This document shows positions 1-10,120 of a stretch of 64,000 nt of DNA, piece after piece. The notes under the pieces were generated by a model that did no database searches, was not told the DNA's origin, and saw nothing but the letters and a program-made list of their open reading frames with translations. How positions within the stretch are numbered: position 1 is the stretch's first letter; every line of letters begins with the position of its first letter. Made by a program: the position numbers and the translations under genes. The DNA lies in contig KK106981.1 of the NCBI GenBank assembly GCA_000611775.1, positions 6,656,312-6,720,311 of the forward strand. Direction: 5' to 3'. Source of the DNA: Umbilicaria muhlenbergii (Eukaryota; Ascomycota; Lecanoromycetes; Umbilicariales; Umbilicariaceae).

Positions 1-2159
1 TTCATATGTTTCAGGTTCTTTCTAGCTAACTATTGCATAAATTTAATGAGCAGGTGGCTGAGACTCTTTCATCATGATTAAAACATATTTGATGACCTTG
101 CCTTACAACTACATTCACGGGGCAGCTGAATTTCAGTTAAAAGGTGATTATCATCTTAAAAGAGTGCAGGTGACTCTGTCAGAAGCTTTATTATGTCTGA
201 TTTAATTAAAAGTTGAAGCATGACTGAAGCACTTCCACCTTCATACAGCCTGAAAGGTCAGCTATTGAAAGGAAGGTATTAATGAGAGTGACTTAATCAC
301 TTAAAACTTTCTTCATTTGCTGAAGTCTCTGCAGCTCATCTTCCTGCAAGATTTCATCATCTTGCAGGTTAAATTCCCTGATCATCTTCTCTTCATCACT
401 GAGATTTTTCAGCATTCAGCATGAAAGGACTTTGCTGACACTGTTGTAATCATGAAGCAGACTGAAGAGGAGCTTGTGAATGTTCAGATTTAATAAGTAA
501 TGCTTTTGCTCACTGATCAGATAAGCCTGCTCAGCCAGACCCTTATGATGAATCAGAATGTCAATTTTAGCCAGATGAATGAAGTGATCAAGCAGGTATT
601 AAATTATCAGTGAGATTAAATGAAAGAAAAAGTTGCTTTATATGCTCATTTATCTCATCAGGTTTCTTCTTCTCCCCCTTCTCAAGTCCTGACTCTGTCA
701 TCACTGTTCATGAGTGATGCTCTGAAAATTGAGTCAGATTTAATGCCTGCGCTCTCTGAGCTGTCATCATCTTTAATAATAAAAGTTAACTGAACTCCTT
801 TCTGTCATCCTGCTGCTGCAGTGTCTCAAGTCTCATTCACTTATCAAATGAGTGCTCATATCAACACTGTGAAGGACTTGTGATGAGAGTGAAAAGTAAA
901 TGTGAGCTCTGAATCAATAATTAAGTGATTAAAAAAGATATACAGCCTGTCTTGACAGCTCATCAACAAGGCATGAACCTGATTTAACTGATGAAAAATT
1001 ATAATTGATGAGATAATCATCAAGGCACCTTACAGGATCAGTGAAGCAGACAGTGTTGTTAAAAACTTGAAGACTTTTCAGGTTTCATCAGGATGTAAAT
1101 CACTGAATTAACTTTTAAACTACCTGAAAGACTTGAGGAAGTCTTCACAGCACATTTAATTATTATATGCTTTAAATTTGACCCTGTCTTTCCTTTCACA
1201 ATCAATGAGGAAGTTAATTTTGTGACAGGTTTTCTTTCACCCCCTCTTAAATGTTCACATCAGTCTGAATCACTCATGACTTTCAGGTCATCTAAAGGGT
1301 TCTAATAATTAAAGCTGAGACAGATTTGCACTGATGAAGATGTTTTAATCATGAATGACTCAGTGAGTCCTGTTTCAAGTGCACTGTTTTATCATTTCTT
1401 GTAATATACTCTTTAATGTTTTCATGTGTTCAAGGCTCCTGTTGTCAGAGATTATAATTTAATATATACTTCATCTTGCTTGAACATCTCATGCCTTTAC
1501 TGTGATGTGTGTGATTGTACTGATCATGTTTCTTCATCAGTCAGGAAAAAAATTAACTCACTGTAATTACTTGAGGCATGAGCTTGCTGACTGATTAAGC
1601 AGAAAAGAAGTCAGTGGCAACATGATGAAAATTCATGTATAAACTTCTTTGTTACACAAGGTGTCAAGTGCATCATCATGCATGTGCATGCATGAGCATG
1701 CAGTTTCAAAATAGTGCTTTTGACATTCAATTATAAAATTTCTATATAAATCTCATACAAACTGCATTGATTGATAGTCATCTATGATCATACATGCTTT
1801 TCACATGTGATGTTGCTGTTTCTGAAGGCGCTGTTGCTACTGATTTTAAAACAGGCAGTTTCAGCTGTTTTTATATCAGTATTTCACTGCTTTTGACTGC
1901 TTTTATAATTACTGTTACTGTTATGATCCTGCCTTCTTTCTTTCTTTCTTCATTAATCATGTCTTGAGCTCATACACCCTCTGAATGTGCTGCAGAACAT
2001 TGATTAAGAGAAGTAAATTTTCATCAGCTTTATTGTTTTTTGAATCATTTTGATTTAAAGCCTTTTTCTATTGATGATTGTATTTCAACTGTGACTGTGT
2101 CCTCACTGCACTTTCACTTCCTCATCTCTGATGAAACTCTTCACTTGAATCATCTTCAC
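1..2159. other. Eroded AT-rich DNA, no gene recognised
   Basis: No reading frame of gene-like length or family resemblance was found on either strand. The text is rich in tga/tca words and poor in CG, like the large eroded block further right, but runs of C (for example near 670) survive, so erosion is milder here. A short patch of alternating atgcat words lies near 1675-1700 and a ttct microsatellite near 1930. No LTR, integrase or reverse transcriptase signature was recognised. Confidence 0.6.
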
Positions 2160-2530
2160 TGTTGAATCACCTCCTTTACAGCTGACCTGCCTTCACAGTG
2201 AAACCCCCTCCCTCTTCATCATCACTGCTGAACCCTTTACACGGCTGAACGCCTCTGAACCCTCTACATGACTGAACGCCTCTGAACCCTCTACATGGCT
2301 GAACGCCTCTGCAGTTGAACCCCTTCACAGCTAAACACCTCTGCATCTGACCTGCCTTCACAGCAGAACCCCCTCTCCCTTCATCACTGCCACTGAACCC
2401 CTTATGCGGCTGAACGCCTCTGCAGTTGAACCCTTCACAGCTAAACACCTTCACGCTTGACCTGCCTTCATGGTTGAACTCCCTTCACAGCTGAACCTCC
2501 TTCACAGCTGAACCCCTTCACAGCTGACCC
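2160..2530. repeat. Minisatellite with two nested periods
   Basis: The tract is built from variants of a word like ttcacagctgaacccc. A 27-base unit (ctgaacgcctctgaaccctc plus seven bases) is tandem around 2243-2310, and a higher-order unit of about 165 bases recurs, with gacctgccttcacag near 2183 and again near 2348. The minus strand reads open through it as a Gly/Cys-rich repetitive peptide (GFRGVQ-type repeats). That follows from the repeat period being divisible by three and is not good evidence for a gene. CG dinucleotides survive inside the units (gaacgcc), unlike most neighbouring DNA. Confidence 0.75.
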
Positions 2531-2990
2531 CCTTCACAGCTGAACTGCTCACCTTCATGACTGACTCACCTGCTGATCAGCCTGCTTACTCAGTTAAATC
2601 ATTCATTCTTTCATCTACACACCTTTTACACCTGCCTCTACTTTACTAGAATAGGTTCTTATGACCTCTTATATTACTGAAGCTTGAGGTCTATTATATC
2701 TGTAAGTTTCTGTTTGATCAGTTGTGATTTTAAATTTTGCAACCTTCTCTTTCTTTCATCCCTTCACAGCTGAACTGCTCACCTTCATGACTGACTCACC
2801 TGCTGATCAGCCTGCTTACTCAGTTAAATCATTCATTCTTTCATCTACACACCTTTTACACCTGCCTCTACTTTACTAGAATAGGTTCTTATGACCTCTT
2901 ATATTACTGAAGCTTGAGGTCTATTATATCTGTAAGTTTCTGTTTGATCAGTTGTGATTTTAAATTTTGCAACCTTCTCTTTCTTTCATC
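2531..2990. repeat. Exact 230-base tandem duplication
   Basis: Bases 2531-2760 and 2761-2990 read as identical, starting ccttcacagctgaactgctc and ending ttctttcatc. The left end lies in the minisatellite and the right end in a pyrimidine-rich run. No gene is present. Perfect identity in an eroded neighbourhood means either a very recent duplication, later than the erosion, or an assembly duplication. Confidence 0.85.
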
Positions 2991-3291
2991 ACGCCTTCTC
3001 CTCCTCTTTTCTTTCATCATGTCTTCTCTCTTCTTCTTTCATCACATCTCCTTCCTCTCTTTCTTTCATCATGTCTCTCAATTTTTCTTCTCTCTTTCTG
3101 TTTTACTTTCTGCAGTCATTTTGAGCCTGTTTCTTGTTCAATTAAGCTGGTTTTAATGCACATGACATAACTTTATACAGTGAATTCATTTCTGGAGTCA
3201 GAAGTCAAAACTAACAGGGTTTAGAGTTCAATATCAGATGTCATCTGATCAAGTTCATTTCAAGCCTTATATCAAAAACACTCCCTGTTTC
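2991..3291. repeat. Pyrimidine-rich run and plain spacer
   Basis: Bases 2975-3110 are almost pure C/T with a loose repeat of tctttcatcatgtct. The rest (3111-3291) holds nothing recognised. The frames that read open here are Phe/Leu/Ser-rich products of the pyrimidine run and are not treated as genes. Confidence 0.6.
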
Positions 3292-3566
3292 AACCTCAAG
3301 CCTTCACCACGTCACCAGAGATTCTGACAGCTGACAGGCAATATTAGTAGTTATAATAAGCAGGTGAGACTTCTCAAATAAGTAATTCTGAGCTCACTTT
3401 TGATATGATATACAGTCTTCAACTGTATAATAAATATTATTATTTATAATACCAAAAGTGAGCTCAGAATTGCCTATTTGAGAAGTCTCACCTGCTTATT
3501 ATAACTACTAATATTGCCTGTCAGCTGTTGAAATCTTCAGTGATGTGATGAAGGCCTGAGGTGACT
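3292..3566. repeat. Fold-back inverted repeat, MITE-like
   Basis: Two arms of roughly 115-120 bases face each other around a spacer of about 45 bases. The inner 78 bases match almost perfectly (gacaggcaatattagtag on the left, ctactaatattgcctgtc on the right). The outer 40 bases still pair but with differences of the C-to-T kind. No transposase is present and no clear target-site duplication was found. It could be a non-autonomous DNA transposon or an inverted duplication. Confidence 0.7.
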
Positions 3567-3699
3567 TTATATGCCATTCTTGATGAATCAGCTTGGTTGT
3601 CAAAGGAGGAAGTGTGCCAGGTTTGTATGAGATATCAGTATGAAACTGGCGTTGATCAAGCAACTTGACAGAGGCAAGTTATGAGGTGGAATTTCAGGT

Positions 3700-3895
3700 G
3701 GCTTGAAGGCGGAGAAGAAGAAAATTGAGGAGAGGGATGAGGGTGTGAAAGAGGGGGTGAGAGGCACTCATGAAAGAAAGGTTGAGGTGAGGGGTGAAGG
3801 AAGAGTGAGAGAGGTGATCATCAAGAGTCTGCAAAGAAGGGGGGGAGGCAGGGGGTGTAAAAAGAGAAGAGAAGAAAGAAAAAGAGCTCAGTCAC
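3700..3895. repeat. Purine-rich run
   Basis: About 190 bases of nearly pure A/G on the plus strand (gaggagagggatgagggtg and similar). A Lys/Glu/Arg-rich frame reads through it but looks like a by-product of composition. It mirrors the pyrimidine-rich run at 2975-3110 on the other side of the fold-back repeat, which may be coincidence. Confidence 0.5.
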
Positions 3896-3989
3896 TCAAG
3901 ATAATCTGTAATATATCAGTGTTAATTATCACCTGATCTTATTCATACTTTGAGGCCTTCAATTGATTGATATAAAGCTTCTAAATTCA

Positions 3990-4408
3990 AATTTCTAGAC
4001 CTGTAGCGGCCATGCTGACGTTGCGTGACAGTTCACTAATAGGGCTACAGGACTGCGTATATACTCCATGTAAGAAAAAATTCATAACTCAGTCAATTTT
4101 GCACCGATTCAAGTGAACCAAAGATGGAGTGTGATGATTATATTGCTATGAAGTTGTTCCGCGCCTCAGAATTAAATTGTGACGCTGGGGTGGTGGCGCC
4201 AGTGACCACCTACTGCCTCAGCGGCTTATTGTCGGGCGTAATCGCCTTAGCGGCGTATTCGCGTAATAACGCACCAAAATTCACCCCCAGATAAGTCCTC
4301 CTTATCTCCGATGTAAACAAAGCAAGCGCAAATAAGTATTGCGTTACACAACGTATACGACAAATTGCATCGTCTAGTACCTTCCCTATCCTACGGTTTT
4401 GACTTGCA
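3990..4408. other. Start of uneroded island; gene upstream region
   Basis: At about 3998 the composition changes abruptly from AT-rich, CG-poor DNA to DNA full of CG. The first 52 bases (4000-4051) are closed by an 8-base inverted pair, cctgtagc and gctacagg, and may be the edge of an unrecognised element. The rest leads up to the nuclease-like gene starting at 4409. No convincing TATA box or reading frame was identified. Confidence 0.5.
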
Positions 4409-5930
4409 ATGATCGATATCGAAGTCTGGATCGATCAAACTTGCAGTGTCCAGCAAGAAGCGTACGTCCCTACCTGGATTTGGCGGTTCTCTTTGCAGAC
4501 GCGAACGACTGACTCTATCGCTTGCTCGGTGACAGAATCAATTTACCTCCTATTTCTAGCCTCCATCAGATCTCTGGCAACTCCAGGTCTCCGCGCCCTC
4601 AGTGGCATAAACGTTGCTTCTCAGTCGCCATGGAAGAGGGGAACACATTGGTCGACCCAGAGAAGACGCCCCGGCCTTCAAAGAAGCGCAACATAGGAAT
4701 GGTAGAGGGGGAGTTCGTTGTATCGTCTGTTGCGCTACCTGAAGTTTTCGATGCACAGAGTCAAAGCTCAGCCGCCAATTCTGAGCTGGAGTCGCATAAG
4801 AGTGGTCGAATGAGTCCTTCGAAACAGATGGCTCAACTGGAAGACCTTGAGCATCCTATCAAAGTTCTCGACTTTGGAAGCGCGGAGGCGAGCATACTGG
4901 AAAATGTGGAGAAGATGCGAGCAGAAGCACAGCTCCTTGCGGATGGTGTTGGGATACTGGGATACAATGTGAGGATGACGCTCTGACTTGCAGGATTCGA
5001 CGAAGCTAATGTTCGCCAATGATAGGATGGCGAGTTGGCAACCCTACGAAGTTCTCGAAGTCGCTTAGATCCAAGAGATCGTACGCGATTCAATTACACC
5101 TGGGCTAACGACTTCTCCAAACGCCGTGAAACGGGTATCATGCCGGATCTGACACCTGTTCTGAATCTCGTCAGTGCAGCAATCCAATGCGAGAGCGACC
5201 GAGAGCACGAGAACAGTTGGAACGAGGATATACATAAAGCTTTGATAAACATGGCAGTAGGAACCTCGCGTTACGCGCAACGTCTGGCTGTGAAATCGTT
5301 GTACGTCCCCACAATGATATGCATGTTATATTGGACCTTGGACCAGGACGCTGACATAGCCCTTTGTCCAGAAAAACCGCCTCTATAGATCCTCCTACCC
5401 TCGCCGAAGTCTCATTACCAAAGCGAGTTGTCGATTACGGTATTGTGTTGGTACCAGACGATCGGATCAAAAAGGCATTTCTACAATTACAACCTCTCGC
5501 GCCCGCGACAGTTAAGAGCTGGAATCACACCACGGCAAATAACGTCAGGCAAACTCCGATCGCAGTCAATATCGAGACAAAAGCATCAGACAAGTCTTGG
5601 ACAGACGGTAAGCCCCAGCTCGCCATCTGGACAAGTGCCCTGTTCAAGCGGCTCCAGAAGCTCGTAGGGGATGAAGCAGCAGCAAATTTGCGCATTCCGG
5701 CAATGCCGCTTGTGATTGCGCAAGGCCATGATTGGCATCTTCTCATTATTTCGCATCAGCCTTCACCTGAAGAGGGGAGGACTGTTATTTGGCAGAAGAT
5801 TGACATTGGCAATACGCGTAATTGCTTTGACATTTATAAGATTATTGCTGTTCTGCACCTGGTAGTGCAGTGGGCAGAGACGACTTGGCGACCTTGGTTT
5901 TACTCCCTTCTGGATCTTGCAAAGATGTGA
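4409..5930 (+). CDS. PD-(D/E)XK nuclease-like domain protein, four exons
   Basis: Proposed exons are 4409-4461, 4536-4968, 5026-5300 and 5372-5930, giving 439 residues. The introns are 74, 57 and 71 bases with donors gtacgt, gtgagg and gtacgt and branch-like ctgac or ctaat before AG; all phases agree. The protein fits the fungal PD-(D/E)XK nuclease-like family (the PDDEXK_12 type, recalled, not searched). A short N-terminal MIDIEVWID segment leads to a basic, Pro-rich linker. A helical region carries WNEDIH (W227, E229). The core has D275 in VVDYGIV, E322-T-K324 as the (D/E)XK motif, Q336 in QLAIW, QGHDWHL at 371-377 and a C-terminal WRPWF. The catalytic set looks complete. The family's role is unproven; members are often scattered near transposons. 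ATG 4630 would be a fallback start in good context (gccatgg). Confidence 0.8.
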
Positions 5931-6634
5931 TGCGGCTACGGGTTGTGTCATGGGCCTTGCGGGGAAGAGCTCTTCTTAGCCTACATGCTAGAAATACGTG
6001 TCTGAACAGAATCAAATTGCTGATTGCCCACAGTCTCTTCGCCCTGCACTGATAATTCAACATTCGAGGACATTTAGGACGAATTTAGGACCTACTTGAG
6101 CTGATCACTCGCTTAGTAACGTGGGCAAAGTAATGTGTAAAAAAGTGAGGCCAGTGGGTGTCACACGATAGAGGACTACTTGCCATGATTTGGCTAAACT
6201 TTGAGCGCATGGAAGTCCCTGCTTCTCCCCGCACTCAGCGTCACCGAATCCGAAAAACTAGCCATAGCCCGAAGATATTCGGCATCCCAAACTCCACAGG
6301 AGGAGCACATGGCCACAGGGTATAAATTTGACGAGGAGAACACACTGAAGGAGGGCTTACAGCTCTCCAACTAGCTATCAAGATTCATACATCATATTTT
6401 GCTAAATCTCATCGTGGATTGTTGCAAGAGAGCCATTGCTTCAAGGAACCTATGTTTTTTTTTTCTTTTTCTCTTCTTCGTCTCGTTCGTCTATTCTCGG
6501 TCCTTGCACGGGTTACCAAGCGTCAAGAGTGTCTAGTCTAGCTAAGAGAAGAGCATTTTGCATCTAATTAAGCAATGCTCACTCGCTGTCTCAATCAATA
6601 AGCCTAAATCGTCTCTCACCCACCCCTTTCAGGG
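5931..6634. other. Intergenic, no gene seen
   Basis: Uneroded DNA downstream of the nuclease-like gene. It holds a T-rich run near 6450-6470 and nothing else I can name. No RNA gene or long reading frame was recognised. Confidence 0.5.
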
Positions 6635-6832
6635 CTAATCATCAACAGGCAACACGTTCCTCAGATCATCGCGAAAAGTCATGAGTGCTTGAACTTCGAC
6701 TTGGCTTAGACGCGAATTCACTCCGGTTGCCGTCATCGTTTCATGATAGCGTCTCCTCTTGTGGTCGATAGTAAGCTGCGCAAAGACTCTTTGAGAAATA
6801 GTCGGCGCAATAAGGGTTAAAGACTTGGTCAT
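6635..6832 (-). CDS. Short hypothetical reading frame
   Basis: Starting from ATG at 6832 on the minus strand, 65 codons end at 6635. The product begins MTKSLTLIAPTI and ends RDDLRNVLPVDD; it is charged and looks helical in its second half. Composition is protein-like (SQVEVQALMTFRDDLRN) and the stretch lies in uneroded DNA, so it may be the last exon of a longer or decayed minus-strand gene. No upstream exon could be fixed because the adjoining DNA (6870-7147) is a G-rich repeat. The family was not recognised. Confidence 0.3.
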   Translation of the reverse strand: MTKSLTLIAPTISQRVFAQLTIDHKRRRYHETMTATGVNSRLSQVEVQALMTFRDDLRNVLPVDD

Positions 6833-6869
6833 TGTGAATACCGCGTTCTTGATACGCCTCAGCAAAGGG

Positions 6870-7147
6870 CAGGATTAATGCTTGCCATTTCCGCTCAGGC
6901 AAGGGAGTAGGGGCGCCTTAAAGGGAGCAGACAGGGAGCAGTGAGGGAGCACGAGTGGGCATTAGCCCGGCGGCAACGCCTTAGTCAGCCGTCAGTCACA
7001 TGTTGGTGTCAGCTTAGAGGTTACTATATAACCCCCGAACCTAGGATTGGGAATTGCCGTTTCGGCTCGGGAAAGGGAGCAGGGCCGCTTTAGAGGGAGC
7101 ACCGAGGGAGCAGGGGAGCAGAGAGGGAGCATGAGGGAGTAGAGAGG
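6870..7147. repeat. GGGAGCA-rich degenerate repeat tract
   Basis: The word gggagca and close variants occur many times here and again at 7403-7455 after the solo LTR. Two longer blocks, about 6885-6955 and 7051-7120, resemble each other: each starts near ttgcc(a/g)tttc, followed by a run of gggagca words. A minus-strand frame open across this area is probably not a gene. Confidence 0.6.
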
Positions 7148-7402
7148 TGTTGTAATGGAACGATATAGAGACCAAATAAATGTATTGTATCTGCCTAAAT
7201 ATCGCCCAAATGATATAAATGAACGTGAGGAAGAAAGCAGAAACTCGAGGCTTTCGAGCCGTTAATATACATGTTAAGGAGCTTTTCGCTAAGCCAAAAC
7301 ATACGTACACCCATGACGTGACTGCTTCTCTTGCTAGGAACCCCTGCCCTAAACCCCTGCCCCAATGACGTCTGCTCGGCGGCGAATCGGCGAAATTCAA
7401 CA
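7148..7402 (-). mobile_element. Solo LTR with 5-base target duplication
   Basis: A 255-base segment reads on the minus strand from TGTTGAATTTC to CATTACAACA and is flanked by agagg on both sides (7143-7147 and 7403-7407). TG...CA ends and an exact 5-base duplication are the signature of an LTR left alone after recombination between the two ends of a retrotransposon. Its first ten bases, TGTTGAATTT, match the start of the LTR at 9944. Not eroded, so either young or below the length that erosion recognises. Confidence 0.75.
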
Positions 7403-7935
7403 AGAGGGAGCACGGGGAACACTGAGGGAGTAGGGGGCACAGCAAACGGGAGCTTGAAATGGCTCCATCAATATCGGCTTGAGCTACACTCACTATTGCT
7501 CGATTAAGCTCCGCCTGCTGCCTAGATATCGTCACTTCCTATCGGAAAATGAGAATTACACGTTCGGTAGCAGATAAACTCCTCCACCGCTGCCGAAACA
7601 CCAGTGCGAATTACGGAGTGCGAATCGTCGTGAACAGTTCCTCGTACAACCCTATGAAATCGCGCACACGGTCGTCCCTTCATACAGTACAAGAAAAGGC
7701 CAATCGCCAATAATATCTCACCCCCTCAGAAGAGACCTTGCCTAAATCAGCCTAGAATCATGCTAGGAATCAAGCCGGATTCCCCAACAAGCAACCGGCT
7801 GGAGCGCAAAGCAGATGCAGGTTGCGTCGTACTAAGCCACTGAGCCAGCGCGAGTGCCAGCTGAACAACCATCAGGCTGGCGACAACAGCCCCAACATCT
7901 CTATCCACACTGAAAGTACCCAGACGCACACCGTA
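7403..7935. other. Intergenic, end of G-rich tract then plain sequence
   Basis: The first 50 bases continue the gggagca tract interrupted by the solo LTR. From 7456 on there is uneroded sequence without a recognised gene. Short frames on both strands show no family resemblance. Confidence 0.45.
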
Positions 7936-8091
7936 ATGAGCTCCGGGTTCATTATCGGCGACTTTTTGGCGGTAATCCAACTAGCCAACAAGATCAGGAA
8001 AGACTTCGTTGCTGCTCTAAGCCAGTTTAGCGACATCTCCGATATATATGTGACCACAACTAACAAGAGAGCGCATGCAGTGGTGTGCTGA
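7936..8091 (+). pseudogene. Orphan N-terminal exon of STAND/kinase-type fungal protein
   Basis: The frame from ATG 7936 begins MSSGFIIGDFLAVIQLAN, followed by KIRKDFVAALSQFSDISD. It closely resembles, from memory, the extreme N-terminus that many fungal NLR/STAND and kinase-like proteins share (MSFGFSVGDFIAV..., then a Lys-rich helix and QFKDISDE). In such genes the first exon often ends just after this motif. Here the expected next segment was not found in the 280 bases before the HNH gene, so this is most likely a detached first exon, a relic of a larger gene. It lies in uneroded DNA, so loss was by rearrangement and not by point erosion. An in-frame ATG-less extension runs back to about 7822. 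Confidence 0.5.
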
Positions 8092-8377
8092 CCTTCTCTA
8101 TTATTGGTCTTGGAACCGTGGCCAGTTCACCTCGCAGAAAGGTAGCTCGTATTGCGCTGCATTGTCTGTTTCAGCCGCATGTGGTGAAAATTTTCCTGGG
8201 GCCCTTTGCTGAATAAATATAAAGCTAGCACTCGAGCAAGCCTTGTCCCTAGCGAGTTCATTGAATTGCATGCCGGCTTCTTTGATGACAGACTGCCTAA
8301 TTCATTAGTATTCTAGAAAATCAAATATTACAGTTAGTATTCACCTACCACGATACTTCAATCCTCTAAGTGATTGA
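8092..8377. promoter_or_regulatory. Upstream region of the HNH gene
   Basis: A TATA-like aataaatataaag sits near 8211-8223, about 155 bases before the start codon at 8378. It could be the core promoter. No other motif stands out. Confidence 0.3.
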
Positions 8378-9859
8378 ATGAGCAGAGATATCAAAATGTC
8401 TGATTCTATTCGATCAAAACTGGATAATGCTCTTGCTGCGCTTTCAGAAACCACCACCCGGTGCATTTGGGACCCTGTAGATTTCGACTCGGACTGGTAC
8501 CGCTCTGAGGTTGAAATCTGCCGGGCACTTTGTTATGACCTACCTGAGAATGTGGAATTTGAGGTGCGCGCAACACAAGATACGTATGGGAGTGGTCCTT
8601 TAGCAGACGTATTGAGAAAGGTGGCTAAACAGCAGCCACAAAATCGATCAGCATCGTTAGAAGAGAAGGTTCAATGCCAGGGAGCTGTACGAAAGATCAC
8701 GGAACGTTTTGATGAACAGTGGGAAAAGTTGACGGAGAGGCTGGGGCAGCAAACGCAGGACTTACTTGAGCTAGTACAGACTGCGCTGGACCAATGGTCT
8801 TGCACTATGTACCTCCTTTCAATACTAGTAGATGCGGAGCAAGTTGGGCCTGAATCATCGGCAAAATGCATGGACAGAATTAACCTCAACTTATGGCATC
8901 TACAGCTTCACCGCAACGGACTCTCTATGGAGCCGAATTTGAGGAAACAGACTGTCAGTCATCTCAAGTTTATGGCAAAGCAGTTCAAGATAAACACCAA
9001 GCAAGGAGGCCAAGACAATCTGCATGGCGCTGCATCAACGAGCACACAAAAGGCGGCCGGAACAGTTGGAGCCAGTCCAAATTCTCGCGTGCGCAAGACA
9101 AGACCAGGACAAGCTCATTTTGCTCAAATGCTTGCAGATGGTTACAAGTGCGAACTTTATGATGGGCGTCATAAAGAGCGCTGGTGCCCTGTTACCAGAG
9201 ACTGGATTCCGGCTGCTAAGATCATCGCAGCGCATATTGTCCCCTTTTCTCTTGGAGATGATCTTGCACAGGACCTTTTTGGTGTTGGAACCACATTAAT
9301 GGATATCCGTAACGGGCTCTATCTTCATGAAGACGTCGAAGCCGCTTTTGACAACGCACAGATGGTTATTCTTCATAATCACACAGTTGATCCGCTAGGA
9401 CAGATCCTTGAAGCATATGTGATTGATCAAACGCTACTTGACAAGTCCTATGGGGAAGGGAAATATAAGTGGGAGGATATTCACAAGAAGAAACTTCAAT
9501 TTCGACATGGCGTACCTGTGCGACCAGCAAGGCGATACCTCTACTTTCACATGCTATTTGCTGTGATCCGGCTGTCAATACACCAACCACCAAATTGGGT
9601 GAACAGTATTCCAGAGCTAACCACGTGGCCAATGTACCCAACCAATGCTGAGTACCTTCAGCGGGGAATTCTACTCAACATCGTCCGCGTCATTGGAGAT
9701 CCTGAGGTGGAAGAGAAGTTGGTGAATTACATCCCTCGAGAGTCGCCACTTCAAAGTTACAGCCCCTTTCCAGTGAATACTATTCAGAAGTCTCATGAAA
9801 CGAGCGCTGAAACTCTTGGATGGATGAATGACTATCAAGGACTACAAGATGAGCCTTAA
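8378..9859 (+). CDS. HNH nuclease-like domain protein
   Basis: An uninterrupted 493-residue frame without introns. The N-terminal half is acidic and helical and looks like a fungal-specific leader. The HNH_2-like domain spans roughly residues 246-345: C270 in CPVTRDW, H286 in AAHIVPF, N312 in RNGLYL, then H317 and D325 in the AFDNAQ stretch. This order (Cys, AAH, N-x-L-x-L-H, FD) is what the family uses to bind metal and cut nucleic acid; here it looks complete. The rest, to residue 493, follows the domain as in other fungal members (from memory). A second in-frame ATG lies at 8396. Substrate and role are unknown. It shares the island with a PD-(D/E)XK nuclease-like gene about 2.4 kb away, on the same strand. 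Confidence 0.8.
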   Translation: MSRDIKMSDSIRSKLDNALAALSETTTRCIWDPVDFDSDWYRSEVEICRALCYDLPENVEFEVRATQDTYGSGPLADVLRKVAKQQPQNRSASLEEKVQCQGAVRKITERFDEQWEKLTERLGQQTQDLLELVQTALDQWSCTMYLLSILVDAEQVGPESSAKCMDRINLNLWHLQLHRNGLSMEPNLRKQTVSHLKFMAKQFKINTKQGGQDNLHGAASTSTQKAAGTVGASPNSRVRKTRPGQAHFAQMLADGYKCELYDGRHKERWCPVTRDWIPAAKIIAAHIVPFSLGDDLAQDLFGVGTTLMDIRNGLYLHEDVEAAFDNAQMVILHNHTVDPLGQILEAYVIDQTLLDKSYGEGKYKWEDIHKKKLQFRHGVPVRPARRYLYFHMLFAVIRLSIHQPPNWVNSIPELTTWPMYPTNAEYLQRGILLNIVRVIGDPEVEEKLVNYIPRESPLQSYSPFPVNTIQKSHETSAETLGWMNDYQGLQDEP

Positions 9860-9943
9860 TGTAACTTTTCTCCTGTTTTTCCCCTGTCTGTCTGCTTCTT
9901 TTAGATTAATTAACTTGTCGTCCATCGTCAGCGCTGTGCTTAA

Positions 9944-10120
9944 TGTTGAATTTAGGCGCTGTCGGCTTACAGCAGTCGCTTATCGGGGTTGATATCGGTG
10001 TTGGATGGTAGGCAGGGTTTAGGGTTTTCAGGGTCCAGGCAGTCACGGCGGGGCCTTATAGTTAGCTGGTTCCCACATTGTTCTTTGCTAGTTAGTCAGT
10101 CCTTATCGATATTTACAACA
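9944..10120 (+). repeat. Left LTR, uneroded
   Basis: Begins TGTTGAATTTAGGCGCTG and ends TATTTACAACA. CG dinucleotides are frequent. Its last 117 bases belong to the 188-base tandem duplication that follows. Confidence 0.85.

Noticed and set aside
1657-1705. Alternating atgcatgtgcatgcatg patch
   Set aside because: Short simple sequence; could form Z-DNA or a cruciform but nothing supports a function.
2176-2454. Minus-strand Gly/Cys-rich open frame of 92 codons
   Set aside because: It lies wholly in a minisatellite with periods divisible by three, which keeps frames open by itself; no start context or family.
3703-3936. Plus-strand Lys/Glu/Arg-rich frame
   Set aside because: Product of the purine-rich run; no sign of a real protein.
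13-3990. Idea that the first 4 kb are one decayed Gypsy element
   Set aside because: No reverse transcriptase, integrase, gag or LTR wording could be seen on either strand.
7041-7535. Minus-strand frame of 164 codons
   Set aside because: It spans the solo LTR and the gggagca tract, both repeats, and shows no domain.
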